Assembly: GCA_031082185.1 (NCBI GenBank)
Contig: JAVHLI010000010.1
Coordinates: forward strand, 43,102-107,101
DNA from: a bacterium
GTDB taxonomy: Bacteria; Sysuimicrobiota; Sysuimicrobiia; Sysuimicrobiales; Humicultoraceae
Direction of reading: 5' to 3'
Length of the DNA: 64,000 bases
The position numbers and the translations under genes are program-made. Below the pieces are notes generated by a model that saw only the letters and a list, made by a program, of their open reading frames with translations, was not told the DNA's origin and made no database searches. Each line of letters opens with the position of its first letter. The stretch's first letter is position 1. Shown piece by piece: positions 1-7,730 of the stretch.

Positions 1-747
1 CGCGCCGCGGGCGTGGAACATGAACGGCAGCAGGGCCAGCATGCAGTGCAGCAGGGTCGCGCGGGACATGACAAGACCCATCAGACGCGCCAGCCCGCCT
101 AGATTCTGGCGCAGCGCGTCCCGCAGGCCCGCGGACACCCCCGATTTCTGCCCCACGCGCCAGTGCCACGGGACGACGCGCACAAGGACCAGTGACACGA
201 GCAGTGCCGGGATGACGGTCAGGGTGACCCACGGCAATCCGGCGCGAACCGCCACGAACGCTGCCAGCAGAGGGCCCAGGGCCTGTCCGGACTGCCCGGC
301 CATGATGTAGATCGCCATCCGCGTCCCCTTACGCGCGCCCGACAGCAGGTGGACGAACCCTGCCGACTGCGGGTGAAAGGCCGCCGTCCCGAATCCGTGC
401 ATTACGGTGACAAGCACGAGCCAGAGATACGACGGGGCCACGCCGAGCAGAGCCGATCCCAGCGCCGCGCACGCCAGCCCCACCGATGCCACGACGCGAA
501 GTCGCGTGCTGTCGGCGATATACCCAAACACCGGCTGAAACAGGGATCCTGTAATGGTTGAGATCGAGATCAGCAGGCCGGCCCGGCTCAGGCTCATGCG
601 ATGTACGTCGGCCAGCAACGGGAGCAGCGCAGGGAGGTAGTTGTTGTACAGGTCGTTCGTGAAGTGCGCGACCATCAACCAGGCCAGCGCCCCCGACACC
701 GGTGCGAGCGCGCGGCTGCCCGGTCCCTGCGTGACGTCTACGGTCAA
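1..747 (-). CDS. MFS transporter, Fsr-like, cut by the left window edge
   Basis: Partial gene; the C-terminal part lies beyond the left edge, and about 249 codons are visible. It begins at a TTG (complement 745-747) just past the stop of the SYLF gene. The N-terminal motif HFTNDLYNNYLPALLPLL followed by a glycine-rich helix and a P-V-F-G-Y-I-A-D-S loop is typical of the major facilitator superfamily, and the HFxNDLYxxxLPALLPLL pattern is that of fosmidomycin-resistance (Fsr)-type exporters. Expected role is drug or metabolite efflux at the inner membrane; the substrate is inferred from family only. The start is uncertain because an ATG lies about 29 codons further in. Confidence 0.72.
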   Translation of the reverse strand, partial: MTVDVTQGPGSRALAPVSGALAWLMVAHFTNDLYNNYLPALLPLLADVHRMSLSRAGLLISISTITGSLFQPVFGYIADSTRLRVVASVGLACAALGSALLGVAPSYLWLVLVTVMHGFGTAAFHPQSAGFVHLLSGARKGTRMAIYIMAGQSGQALGPLLAAFVAVRAGLPWVTLTVIPALLVSLVLVRVVPWHWRVGQKSGVSAGLRDALRQNLGGLARLMGLVMSRATLLHCMLALLPFMFHARGA

Positions 748-751
748 CAGG

Positions 752-1315
752 CTACTTCTTGAGCTTCGATATCTTCGACCCCTCCAGGGTCAGGTTGTAC
801 ATGAGGCCCTTCTGGCCCACCACGAATCCTACGACCGGCTGATTGATCTTCGCCGTGTCTATGGAAGCGTTGGCCCCCACGTCAATCAACACGACCGATC
901 CATCAACACCTATCTGCCAGCCCTGGCTGGCCTGGAACTTCCGCAGGGCCGTATCCTCGAGGAATACGATGATGATGTCCTTCTTCTGGGCCCCAAACTG
1001 GAGCCCGATCGAGGCCGCCGCGATGCTGTAGTATGCCACGCTCTTGCCGCCTATGCGCAGCGCGCCCTCGCCGTACTCAGCCCCGATCCCTGCGCCTGCC
1101 TTGATGACGCCCGCAAACACGAGGACGCCCTTGGCGGTCTGGAGGAGATCCCCGGATCCCCGTACCTGATTCGTGAACCGAGCCAGCGCCGCGTTCACGC
1201 TCGCGTCGATCTCCTCCGCCGTTCTGGCCTGGGACGCGTTCGGTAGCAGCAGGCCACCCAACAGACAGAGACAGACTGCCCACACGGCGTTCCTGCCGAA
1301 TGCCCGTGCTCGCAT
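752..1315 (-). CDS. SYLF-domain (Ysc84-type) exported protein
   Basis: 187-aa protein with a hydrophobic N-terminal signal (about residues 8-28) followed by the SYLF/Ysc84 lipid-binding fold. Visible hallmarks are the AKGVLVFAGVIKAGAGIGAE-type segment, the SIGLQFGAQ stretch, and a C-terminal GLMYNLTLEGSKI tail. The family binds phosphoinositides in eukaryotes; bacterial members are secreted or periplasmic with unknown ligand. The ATG at 1315 is chosen because AAGGGGGTG precedes it at good spacing; an in-frame TTG at 1333 is a weaker alternative. It ends 5 bp before the start of the MFS gene on the same strand, so the two may be cotranscribed. Confidence 0.8.
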   Translation of the reverse strand: MRARAFGRNAVWAVCLCLLGGLLLPNASQARTAEEIDASVNAALARFTNQVRGSGDLLQTAKGVLVFAGVIKAGAGIGAEYGEGALRIGGKSVAYYSIAAASIGLQFGAQKKDIIIVFLEDTALRKFQASQGWQIGVDGSVVLIDVGANASIDTAKINQPVVGFVVGQKGLMYNLTLEGSKISKLKK

Positions 1316-1434
1316 CGCTGTCACCCCCTTCAAGGTCGTTCTCTCGCTTCCATGAACTTCGTCTTGAGAGGCCTGATATCCTAGGCCCCCCGCCTACGTA
1401 CTGGCGCAACGCCCTACGAGGCCGCACATGTGAA

Positions 1435-1463
1435 CAGGCCTGGGCAACGATAACCCAGGCCTG
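1435..1463. terminator. Hairpin downstream of the cold-shock gene
   Basis: Perfect 10-bp inverted repeat CAGGCCTGGG / CCCAGGCCTG with a 9-nt loop, 50 nt beyond the stop of the minus-strand cold-shock gene and before the SYLF gene. No T-run follows on either strand, so it may be a weak terminator or an mRNA 3'-end stabiliser rather than a canonical intrinsic terminator. Confidence 0.45.
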
Positions 1464-1513
1464 CATCTGTCTCGTGGACAAGCCTCGTCGGACAGAACTG
1501 ATTGTCGAAGGCG

Positions 1514-1720
1514 CTAGCTGATCGCTCGCACTCCAGTTGCCTGAGGGCCCTTCTGGCCCACAGTCTGGGTGTACTCGACCTTCTGCCCTTCGGAGAGCGA
1601 CTTGTAACCCTCGCCCTCAATGCCGCTGAAGTGCACGAAAAGATCCTTCGTGCCGTCGTCCGGGGTGATGAAGCCATACCCCTTCTCAGAGCTGAACCAC
1701 TTCACTGTTCCTGTTGCCAT
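1514..1720 (-). CDS. Cold-shock protein, CspA family
   Basis: 68-aa single cold-shock domain, the normal length for the family. It starts [16 protein letters not shown] (RNP1: K-G-Y-G-F-I) and has the RNP2-like LFVHFS and the end [18 protein letters not shown]. It binds single-stranded RNA/DNA and acts as an RNA chaperone in the cytoplasm. AAGGTGGGAACAGC precedes the ATG as a ribosome-binding site. It appears monocistronic, with a hairpin downstream. Which Csp paralogue it is cannot be told. Confidence 0.95.
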   Translation of the reverse strand: MATGTVKWFSSEKGYGFITPDDGTKDLFVHFSGIEGEGYKSLSEGQKVEYTQTVGQKGPQATGVRAIS

Positions 1721-1816
1721 GCTGTTCCCACCTTGTCCTGCAAGCTACCACAGATCTTACTTGTTCTGCGATGCCCAAGTATTCTCTCACGGATTGCCCG
1801 CCAGCACAACAGGGAA

Positions 1817-2422
1817 TTACGGGTACCAGGCTTTCTGCCAGGCGCGGAGCCGAGCAACCTCCCGGACCTCCACGGCCACGATCGCCTGCGCCATGCTCCT
1901 GAGCTCCTGCCGATCCGCCTTCGTCGCGGCCAGTCTGGCCAGAGCGGTGCTCCGCTCGAGGTGCGCGGCAATCATCGGCAGGTAGGCCCGCTCGAGCGCG
2001 GCGCCCCGCAGGCCCCGCATCTTCTTCACCGGTTCCGTTACGACATGGACGTTGCGCCGGTGTGGTGAGACGCCGGCCTCCTGCAGCCAGGCCAGCATCT
2101 GCCGGACCTGCCCGTTCTTGCGGTCAATCATCACCTGGTTCCACCGTAGCAGTTCAGAATGGTCGGCGTGCAGGGTAGCGGCCATCGCGATCTCCACGGC
2201 TTCTTCGTGGATGGGGATTAGTTCCCGCATGAAGGTCTTGTCGAACGCCGGCCCGCTGAGGCGCGACAGCGCGCTGAGGGTTGGATTCGGTGTGGGCGAG
2301 GCCGCCGGCTTGGGTGGGGCCGCCGGTTTGGGCAGGGTTACTGGGGCGGCCGCGGCATGGAGCACGCCGGCCAGCGCCAGGGACACAAGAGCAATGAGCG
2401 CAAACAGCAGGCAACAACGCAT
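1817..2422 (-). CDS. DUF305-type exported protein
   Basis: 201-aa protein with a cysteine-containing hydrophobic leader, a Pro/Ala-rich linker (about residues 25-50) and a helical ferritin-like region with the pattern FDKTFMRELIPIHEEAVEIA, which resembles DUF305 proteins where paired His/Met residues suggest metal or copper association. Here the usual HH is replaced by HEE, so any metal site is altered. The start is placed at the second ATG (2422) because GAGGTG lies just upstream; an ATG at 2434 is in frame. Function is unknown. Confidence 0.65.
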   Translation of the reverse strand: MRCCLLFALIALVSLALAGVLHAAAAPVTLPKPAAPPKPAASPTPNPTLSALSRLSGPAFDKTFMRELIPIHEEAVEIAMAATLHADHSELLRWNQVMIDRKNGQVRQMLAWLQEAGVSPHRRNVHVVTEPVKKMRGLRGAALERAYLPMIAAHLERSTALARLAATKADRQELRSMAQAIVAVEVREVARLRAWQKAWYP

Positions 2423-2469
2423 CGAGCACCTCATGGGGGGTCCGGTTCCTTCAACAATTCTTTGCGCTC

Positions 2470-3261
2470 TTATCCTACCATTCTTCTCATAGCCCGCGCC
2501 TCCCGGGCCGCACGCCTTGCCAGCCGCAGAGGTTCGGGCGTGCGCTCGCTTCCGGTCACTGAGACAACGACGGCCAAGGCGATGTCAGGATCGGTGCGCC
2601 AGGCGGCGTGGACCGCCAGGGGGCGGGCGCCGCGTATTGTGCGCATCCAGAACCCGACGACCTCATCGCCGATCCGCAGCGGGCTGGCTGCGCCGCGCTC
2701 ATCCGGCGGCCAGTCCCCCTTGGCAACCAGCGGTCTCACCGTGACGCCCACGGTCGGCAGAGAGAGCACGGCACCCAGGTGAAGCGCCAGGCCGGCGCGT
2801 CGCGGATGATCGCGGCCCGTGGCGTTGACGATGAGCACATCCGGGACATCGGGAAGGGCGCGCACCGCCGCCTCCAGCAACGGGCCCTCGCGCAGGGCGA
2901 GCAGGCCGGGTTCATAGGCCGCGCGCGCCCATCCGCCCACCACCGACAGCGCGACCAGCCTGCCGTCAGCCACCAATGCCGCGCCGGCCCAGCCGGGATC
3001 ACCTGCGGCCCCTGCCCCCGACGATCCCCGGGGGAAACAGACGAAGCAACCGGCTGCCGAAAGCGATCTTCCGCCCGCGAACTGCCACGGCTCGGGCGCC
3101 GCAGCCGCCAGGATCTCCTGGGCCTCGATCAGCGCTTCGCGTGTGTCCGGCCAAGGCAGCAGTGAAGGGACCACAGGAAAGGCGGTTCTCGCCCCCGCGC
3201 CTGATCCCCTCGCAGCCGAAGGCAGCTTCCCATCGGCTTGACCCACAAGGTGGCGCGACAT
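2470..3261 (-). CDS. Endonuclease V homologue, probably catalytically dead
   Basis: About 263 aa. The fold pattern of endonuclease V (deoxyinosine 3' endonuclease) is clear: YEPGLLALREGP, then PDVLIV, HPRRAGLALHLG, PTVGV, and a C-terminal TPEPLRLARRAAR. Compared with Thermotoga maritima EndoV (recalled from memory), the first catalytic Asp (AGVDxSFP) is Phe73 here, the second (xDGQG) is Asn146, and the Lys of GVAK is Val175; only Glu125 of REGP remains. The start (ATG 3261) lacks a clear Shine-Dalgarno site. The gene is divergent from the serine hydrolase. It may bind DNA/RNA without cutting, or be drifting. Confidence 0.72.
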   Translation of the reverse strand: MSRHLVGQADGKLPSAARGSGAGARTAFPVVPSLLPWPDTREALIEAQEILAAAAPEPWQFAGGRSLSAAGCFVCFPRGSSGAGAAGDPGWAGAALVADGRLVALSVVGGWARAAYEPGLLALREGPLLEAAVRALPDVPDVLIVNATGRDHPRRAGLALHLGAVLSLPTVGVTVRPLVAKGDWPPDERGAASPLRIGDEVVGFWMRTIRGARPLAVHAAWRTDPDIALAVVVSVTGSERTPEPLRLARRAAREARAMRRMVG

Positions 3262-3306
3262 TTCGAGAGGTTTACCGGCGTATCTGGACGAACGCCCCTG
3301 GCGACG

Positions 3307-4458
3307 ATGGCTCACTCCGTGAACAGGCGGACCTTCCTGAAGCTCGCGGCTCTTGGCGCAGGCGCCGCTTTTTTGCCCGTTACCATGGGGGGGGAGAAGG
3401 CGAGCCTGGCTCAGGCATCTCCCGAGAGCCTGGACGGGCTGCTTGAGCCGATCCGCGCGGCCCACGGCATGCCCGCGTTGGCCGGCGCCTTCGTGCGGGG
3501 GAGCGACCTTGCAGCCATCGGTGCGACCGGTGTGCGTCGCGCCGGGACCGCCGATCGCGTGCAGGTGCACGACCGGTTTCACATCGGATCGTGCACAAAG
3601 TCCATGACGGCCACGCTCATTGCCCTGCTGGTCGAACAAAGCAAGCTGTCCTGGGGAGCGACCGTGGCGGACGTCTTTCCGGACCTGCTGGGCAAGATCC
3701 ATTCCGGCTACCATCGGGTCACGGCGGTGCACCTGCTCTCTCACCGCGCTGGGCTGCCCGAGAGGAGCGGCGCGGACCCGTCGTGGCCGCAGGTTCGCGC
3801 ACTGGCCGGGCCCCTCCAGCAGCAGCGGCGCGCGTTGATCGAGATCGTCCTTTCGCGCGCGCCGGTGGCCGAACCGGGCTCGCGGATGGCCTACTCGAAC
3901 TTCGGGTACACGATCGCCGGCGCGTTCGCCGAGCAGGTGACCGGGCAGAGATGGGAGGACCTGATGCACCGGATGCTCTTTAGCCCGCTGGGGATGACCA
4001 TCGTGGGTTTCGGCGCGCCGGGTCTTGCCCAGCCTTGGGGGCATAAGCCCACCGGCTGCCATCCGGTTGCGCCGGGACCCGATGCCGACAACCCGCCGGT
4101 GATTGGGCCGGCCGGCACGGTCCACTGCTCGATGGGTGGCTGGGCACGCTATGCCGCGCTCCACCTCAGGGGCGCGCTCGGTGAGCCGGGCCTCCTGGTT
4201 GGTACCGACAGCTTCGAGCGCCTCCACCGGGATGAGTTCGGGCAGGGCTACGCCCTGGGATGGAGCGTGGTGCGTCGAGGTTGGGCCGGTGGGACCGCCC
4301 TCACTCATGCCGGCACCAACGGCTTCTGGTATGCCTTCGTCTGGCTCGCCCCGGCACGGAACGCCGCGTTCCTGGCGGCAACCAACTGTGGCCCTGAGGT
4401 CGGTTTGCGCGCGTGCGACGCGGCGGTGGCTGCTATGATTAGGAAGTATCTCTCCTGA
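3307..4458 (+). CDS. Tat-exported serine hydrolase, beta-lactamase class C fold
   Basis: 383 aa. It begins with a twin-arginine signal (NRRTFLKLAALGAGAAFLP, residues 6-24). The penicillin-binding/class C hydrolase motifs are visible: S95-C-T-K98 (nucleophile and general base), Y196-S-N198, and an H-A-G motif near the C terminus (THAGTNG). Expected to hydrolyse a peptide, ester or amide outside the cytoplasm; the substrate is not predictable. The start at 3307 is set by the Tat motif, though no good ribosome-binding site precedes it; a GTG at 3319 would still keep the RR pair. Confidence 0.85.
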   Translation: MAHSVNRRTFLKLAALGAGAAFLPVTMGGEKASLAQASPESLDGLLEPIRAAHGMPALAGAFVRGSDLAAIGATGVRRAGTADRVQVHDRFHIGSCTKSMTATLIALLVEQSKLSWGATVADVFPDLLGKIHSGYHRVTAVHLLSHRAGLPERSGADPSWPQVRALAGPLQQQRRALIEIVLSRAPVAEPGSRMAYSNFGYTIAGAFAEQVTGQRWEDLMHRMLFSPLGMTIVGFGAPGLAQPWGHKPTGCHPVAPGPDADNPPVIGPAGTVHCSMGGWARYAALHLRGALGEPGLLVGTDSFERLHRDEFGQGYALGWSVVRRGWAGGTALTHAGTNGFWYAFVWLAPARNAAFLAATNCGPEVGLRACDAAVAAMIRKYLS

Positions 4459-4555
4459 CCACCCCAGGAGGCCGCCTCCGCGCATAGAACAGAGCGACCA
4501 TGGAAGTCCCGCCCCACGAACTTGTCCCGCCGTACCCGTCGAGGCCCTGCTGACA

Positions 4556-5722
4556 TTGCGGCCCCGGCGCGATCGCGTTTTCAGCCGCGCGTTTGTTGAC
4601 CTTTGGATCGTCGCCATGACCACCTTCTTTGGATTCCAGTTGCTGACCGCTGCTCTACCCCTGTACGCGGTGCGGCTCGGCGCCGACGACGCCGTGATTG
4701 GGCTGATGATTGGGCTGGTCGCGGTGGTGGCGCTCTTTGTTCGGCCCCTCGCCGGGTGGTGGGTTGACCGCGGGAACGGCGTAGCGCCGCTGGCGGTCGG
4801 GGCGGCGATCTACGCTATCTGCGCGCTCGGATACTGGCTGGCACCCTCGGTGAGCGCGCTGCTTGCCATGCGCGCCGCCTCCGGCCTGGCGATCGCGTTC
4901 TTCGTGACGGCGAGCCAGGCCTTGGCCGCCAACCTGGCGCCAGCGCAGCGCCGTGGCGAGGCCCTCAGCCTGTTTGGGCTGGCGGCGACGTTGAGTGGGG
5001 GTATAGCGCCGCCGGCCGGCGTTGCGGTCTCGCAGGCCGCCGGCTATCCGGTTCTGTTCGCGGCGTGCATGGCCGCCGGCCTGCTGGGCATGTTGCTGGC
5101 ATGGCCCTTGCGGATACTCCCGCCCAATCCCGCCGACCATCGCAGCACCCGGCTGATCAACATGGCGGTCCTGATGCCGGGCTCGCTGCTGGTGACGCTC
5201 GCGGTGACGTTTGGGACGAACGTCGCCCTTCTGGCGGTCCATGCCAGCCGCCGCGACCTGCCCAATCCGGGAATGGTGTTCGTAGCACAGGCCGCGGGCC
5301 TTCTCCTGGCGCAGACGCTGGCCGGACGCCTCTCCGATCGCTATGGACGCCTGGCGGTCATCTGGCCGGCGCTGGTCCTGGCCTCCACCGGGATGTGGGC
5401 GACCTCACTGCTCTCCGGCGGATGGCTGCTCATGGCTGCCATGGTTTCGGGATTGGGCCTGGGATTGGGCAACCCTGCGCTCTACGCGCTGGCAGCCGAT
5501 CTGGTTCCGGCCCACGAGCGCGGGAGCGCTATGGGCACGATGGGAGTCTTTCACGAGATCGGCATCGCACTGGGAGCTATCGGCGGGGGGTTGATGGGGC
5601 GGGCCGTCGGGCTCGGGCAGATGTATGCGCTGGCAGGGTTCCTGCCCGCTATGGGCGCGGCGTTCGCGCTCGCACTAAGATCCTCACGAGCCGGGAAGAA
5701 ACCGCCCGTCAGTTTCGTTTAG
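4556..5722 (+). CDS. MFS transporter
   Basis: 388-aa, about twelve-helix protein. The loop 2-3 motif is G-W-W-V-D-R-G, the repeated loop 8-9 motif is GRLSDRYGRLAV, and the sequence GLGNPALYALAADLVPAHERGSAMG is a typical helix 10-11 region. Likely a drug/metabolite proton antiporter of the inner membrane. The start is a TTG at 4556 with a GAGG about 14 nt upstream; ATG 4616 is an alternative that would shorten the first helix. It lies 97 bp after the serine hydrolase on the same strand. Confidence 0.85.
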   Translation: MRPRRDRVFSRAFVDLWIVAMTTFFGFQLLTAALPLYAVRLGADDAVIGLMIGLVAVVALFVRPLAGWWVDRGNGVAPLAVGAAIYAICALGYWLAPSVSALLAMRAASGLAIAFFVTASQALAANLAPAQRRGEALSLFGLAATLSGGIAPPAGVAVSQAAGYPVLFAACMAAGLLGMLLAWPLRILPPNPADHRSTRLINMAVLMPGSLLVTLAVTFGTNVALLAVHASRRDLPNPGMVFVAQAAGLLLAQTLAGRLSDRYGRLAVIWPALVLASTGMWATSLLSGGWLLMAAMVSGLGLGLGNPALYALAADLVPAHERGSAMGTMGVFHEIGIALGAIGGGLMGRAVGLGQMYALAGFLPAMGAAFALALRSSRAGKKPPVSFV

Positions 5723-5772
5723 ACGGTAGAATGAAGCCACACGCGGTGAAACCCCACGCTGTGGTATTCCGC

Positions 5773-5791
5773 ACGGTGTGCCACACACGGT
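5773..5791. promoter_or_regulatory. Palindrome in the ferritin leader
   Basis: ACGGTGTG-CCA-CACACGGT pairs at 7 of 8 positions and sits 25 bp before the ferritin ATG, inside a 60-bp stretch with recurring ACGsTGTG-like units (from about 5739). This arrangement suggests a repressor or metal-responsive regulator site. The regulator is unknown. Confidence 0.35.
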
Positions 5792-5815
5792 GGTACCAAA
5801 CACAAGGAGGCAGTC

Positions 5816-6307
5816 ATGTTCTTCAGCGACAAGATGAACAACGCGCTCAACGAGCAGATAGGCCACGAGTTCGCGGCCTCGCTCCAGTATGTCGCCATCG
5901 CCACGCACTTCGACTCCGCGGGTCTGGCCGGGCTGGCAAAGCACTTCTACAGCCAGGCGGAAGAGGAACGCGAGCACGGCATGCGCATCCTGCGCTACGT
6001 GCTGGATGCGGGAGGCACGGTGGCCATTCCCGCCATTCCCGCGCCCAAGAACAAGTTCAAGAGCGCCGAGGAGTGCGTGAAGCTCTCTGTGGACTGGGAG
6101 AACACAGTGACCAAGCAGATCCACGCGATCGTGGAGCTGGCCGTCAAGGAGAACGACTACACGACCCAGAACGCGATGCAGTGGTTCGTTGAGGAACAGC
6201 TCGAGGAGGTCTCCAGCATGGAGACTCTGCTCAGCATCGTCCAGCGGGCCGGCGAGAGCGGCCTGCTTCAGGTGGAGGACTACCTCGCCCGGAAGAGCAC
6301 CAAGTAG
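5816..6307 (+). CDS. ftnA: Ferritin (non-haem iron storage)
   Basis: 163 aa, the standard length of bacterial ferritin. The four-helix bundle carries ferroxidase ligands in the right order: E in NEQIGHEFAASLQY, EEEREHG (E..H), then E in DWENTVTKQIHAI and EEQLEEVSSM. It oxidises Fe(II) and stores it as mineral within a 24-mer in the cytoplasm. A strong AAGGAGG precedes the ATG. The leader carries a palindrome (5773-5791) that may mediate iron or stress control. Confidence 0.93.
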   Translation: MFFSDKMNNALNEQIGHEFAASLQYVAIATHFDSAGLAGLAKHFYSQAEEEREHGMRILRYVLDAGGTVAIPAIPAPKNKFKSAEECVKLSVDWENTVTKQIHAIVELAVKENDYTTQNAMQWFVEEQLEEVSSMETLLSIVQRAGESGLLQVEDYLARKSTK

Positions 6308-6446
6308 GGCGCCTGCCCGAGAAGACCGCACAGCAGGAACCCGGCGGGCCGGGGCCACCATTGTGGTGTCCCCGGCCTCTTTGTCCCCGGCCCCGCATCC
6401 CATGCAGGGCGCGGGCTCCCCACGGAGAAACCTCGATCTGAGTCCG

Positions 6447-7691
6447 ATGACGCCTGTTGGTTCCCTCTCCGGCATTGATGCTACCCACTACGACGTGGCG
6501 ATCGTCGGCGGCGGCATCGTGGGCCTGGCCACCACGCTGGCGCTGGTCACGCGGCATCCGGGCCTCCGCATGATCGTCCTCGAGAAGGAACTCGATCTGG
6601 CCGCCCACCAGACAGGACACAACAGCGGCGTGATCCACTCGGGCATCTACTACAAGCCGGGGTCCTACAAGGCACGGCTCTGCGTCGAAGGCCACGCTCT
6701 GCTGAAGGCCTTCTGCGCTGAGCACCGGGTGCGCTACGAGAACTGCGGCAAGATCATCGTCGCCACCGACGAGCGCGAGCTGCCGCGCCTCGACGATCTG
6801 TTCGATCGCGGCACGGCCAACGGCGTGGCAGGCCTGTGCAAGATGGGCCCCGAGGAGATCCGGGAGATCGAGCCGCACGCGGCAGGCCTGCGCGCGATCC
6901 ACTCGCCCAACACGGCGATCGTGGATTTTCGGGAGGTGGCACGCGCCATGGCAGCCGAGGTCCAGCGCCGCGGTGTGGAGATCGCAACCGGCGCGCGCGT
7001 GACCGCGATCGCCGGGGAATCCGGCGGCCTCCGGCTGTTGACGACGCGCGGTGAAGTACGCGCGGGCTATCTGGTGAACTGCGCCGGTCTCTACTCCGAT
7101 GCGGTCGCGCGGATGGCCGGGGAGACACCGGACGTGCGCATCGTGCCGTTCCGTGGGGAATACTGCATGCTCAAGCCCGAGCGACGGCACCTGGTGCAGG
7201 GACTGATCTACCCGGTGCCCGATCCAGAGTTTCCATTCCTGGGGGTGCATCTCACGCGCACCGTGCACGGCGAGGTTGAGGCCGGCCCCAACGCGGTGTT
7301 CGCGTACGCCCGCGAGGGATACACCAGGTGGCGCGTGCATCCGGGCGAGATGCTTGCCACTCTGACCTATCCCGGGTTCTGGCGGATGGCCGGACGTCAC
7401 TGGCGCACGGGTCTCCACGAGGTCTGGCGGTCGTTCAGTACAAGGGCCTTCGTGGCCGCGCTGGCGCGCCTCGTGCCCGACCTCCGCCCTGCCGACGTGG
7501 TCCGCCACGGCGCCGGCGTGCGGGCGCAGGCGCTGACGCCCGATGGTTCGCTCGTGGACGACTTCCGGATCCTACGGTCGCGGCGTGCGATCCACGTGCT
7601 GAACGCACCCTCTCCGGCGGCCACGGCCTCGCTTGCCATCGGCCGCCACATCGCGGACCTGGCCGCCGAGTCATTTGGGTTGATGCGGTAA
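6447..7691 (+). CDS. lhgO: L-2-hydroxyglutarate oxidase/dehydrogenase-like FAD enzyme
   Basis: 414 aa. It has an N-terminal FAD dinucleotide motif (DVAIVGGGIVGLATT, residues about 13-27), then the strongly diagnostic HQTGHNSGVIHSGIYYKPGS of the LhgO/L2HGDH family, YENCGKIIVAT, and the C-terminal VRAQALTPDGSLVDDF segment. It oxidises L-2-hydroxyglutarate to 2-oxoglutarate, passing electrons to quinone or oxygen. The ATG at 6447 fits the family N terminus; the open frame runs further upstream but without family sequence. It lies between ferritin and the M19 gene on the same strand. Confidence 0.88.
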   Translation: MTPVGSLSGIDATHYDVAIVGGGIVGLATTLALVTRHPGLRMIVLEKELDLAAHQTGHNSGVIHSGIYYKPGSYKARLCVEGHALLKAFCAEHRVRYENCGKIIVATDERELPRLDDLFDRGTANGVAGLCKMGPEEIREIEPHAAGLRAIHSPNTAIVDFREVARAMAAEVQRRGVEIATGARVTAIAGESGGLRLLTTRGEVRAGYLVNCAGLYSDAVARMAGETPDVRIVPFRGEYCMLKPERRHLVQGLIYPVPDPEFPFLGVHLTRTVHGEVEAGPNAVFAYAREGYTRWRVHPGEMLATLTYPGFWRMAGRHWRTGLHEVWRSFSTRAFVAALARLVPDLRPADVVRHGAGVRAQALTPDGSLVDDFRILRSRRAIHVLNAPSPAATASLAIGRHIADLAAESFGLMR

Positions 7692-7695
7692 CCGA

Positions 7696-7710
7696 GGTAC
7701 AGTGGTACAG
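7696..7710. repeat. GGTACAG direct repeat
   Basis: Two GGTACAG copies (7696-7702 and 7704-7710) separated by one base, lying between the lhgO-like stop and the ribosome-binding site of the M19 gene. Possible regulatory site; could be chance. Confidence 0.25.
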
Positions 7711-7730
7711 CGACACAAAGGAGGCAGCAG

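Noticed and set aside
1435..1463. A canonical rho-independent terminator
   Set aside because: The hairpin is perfect, but no T-run follows on either strand, so it is listed with reduced confidence.
2470..4623. A 717-codon open minus-strand frame running through endonuclease V and across the serine hydrolase gene
   Set aside because: Only the last about 263 codons resemble a family; the rest is antisense to the well-supported hydrolase and is open merely because G+C-rich DNA has few stops.
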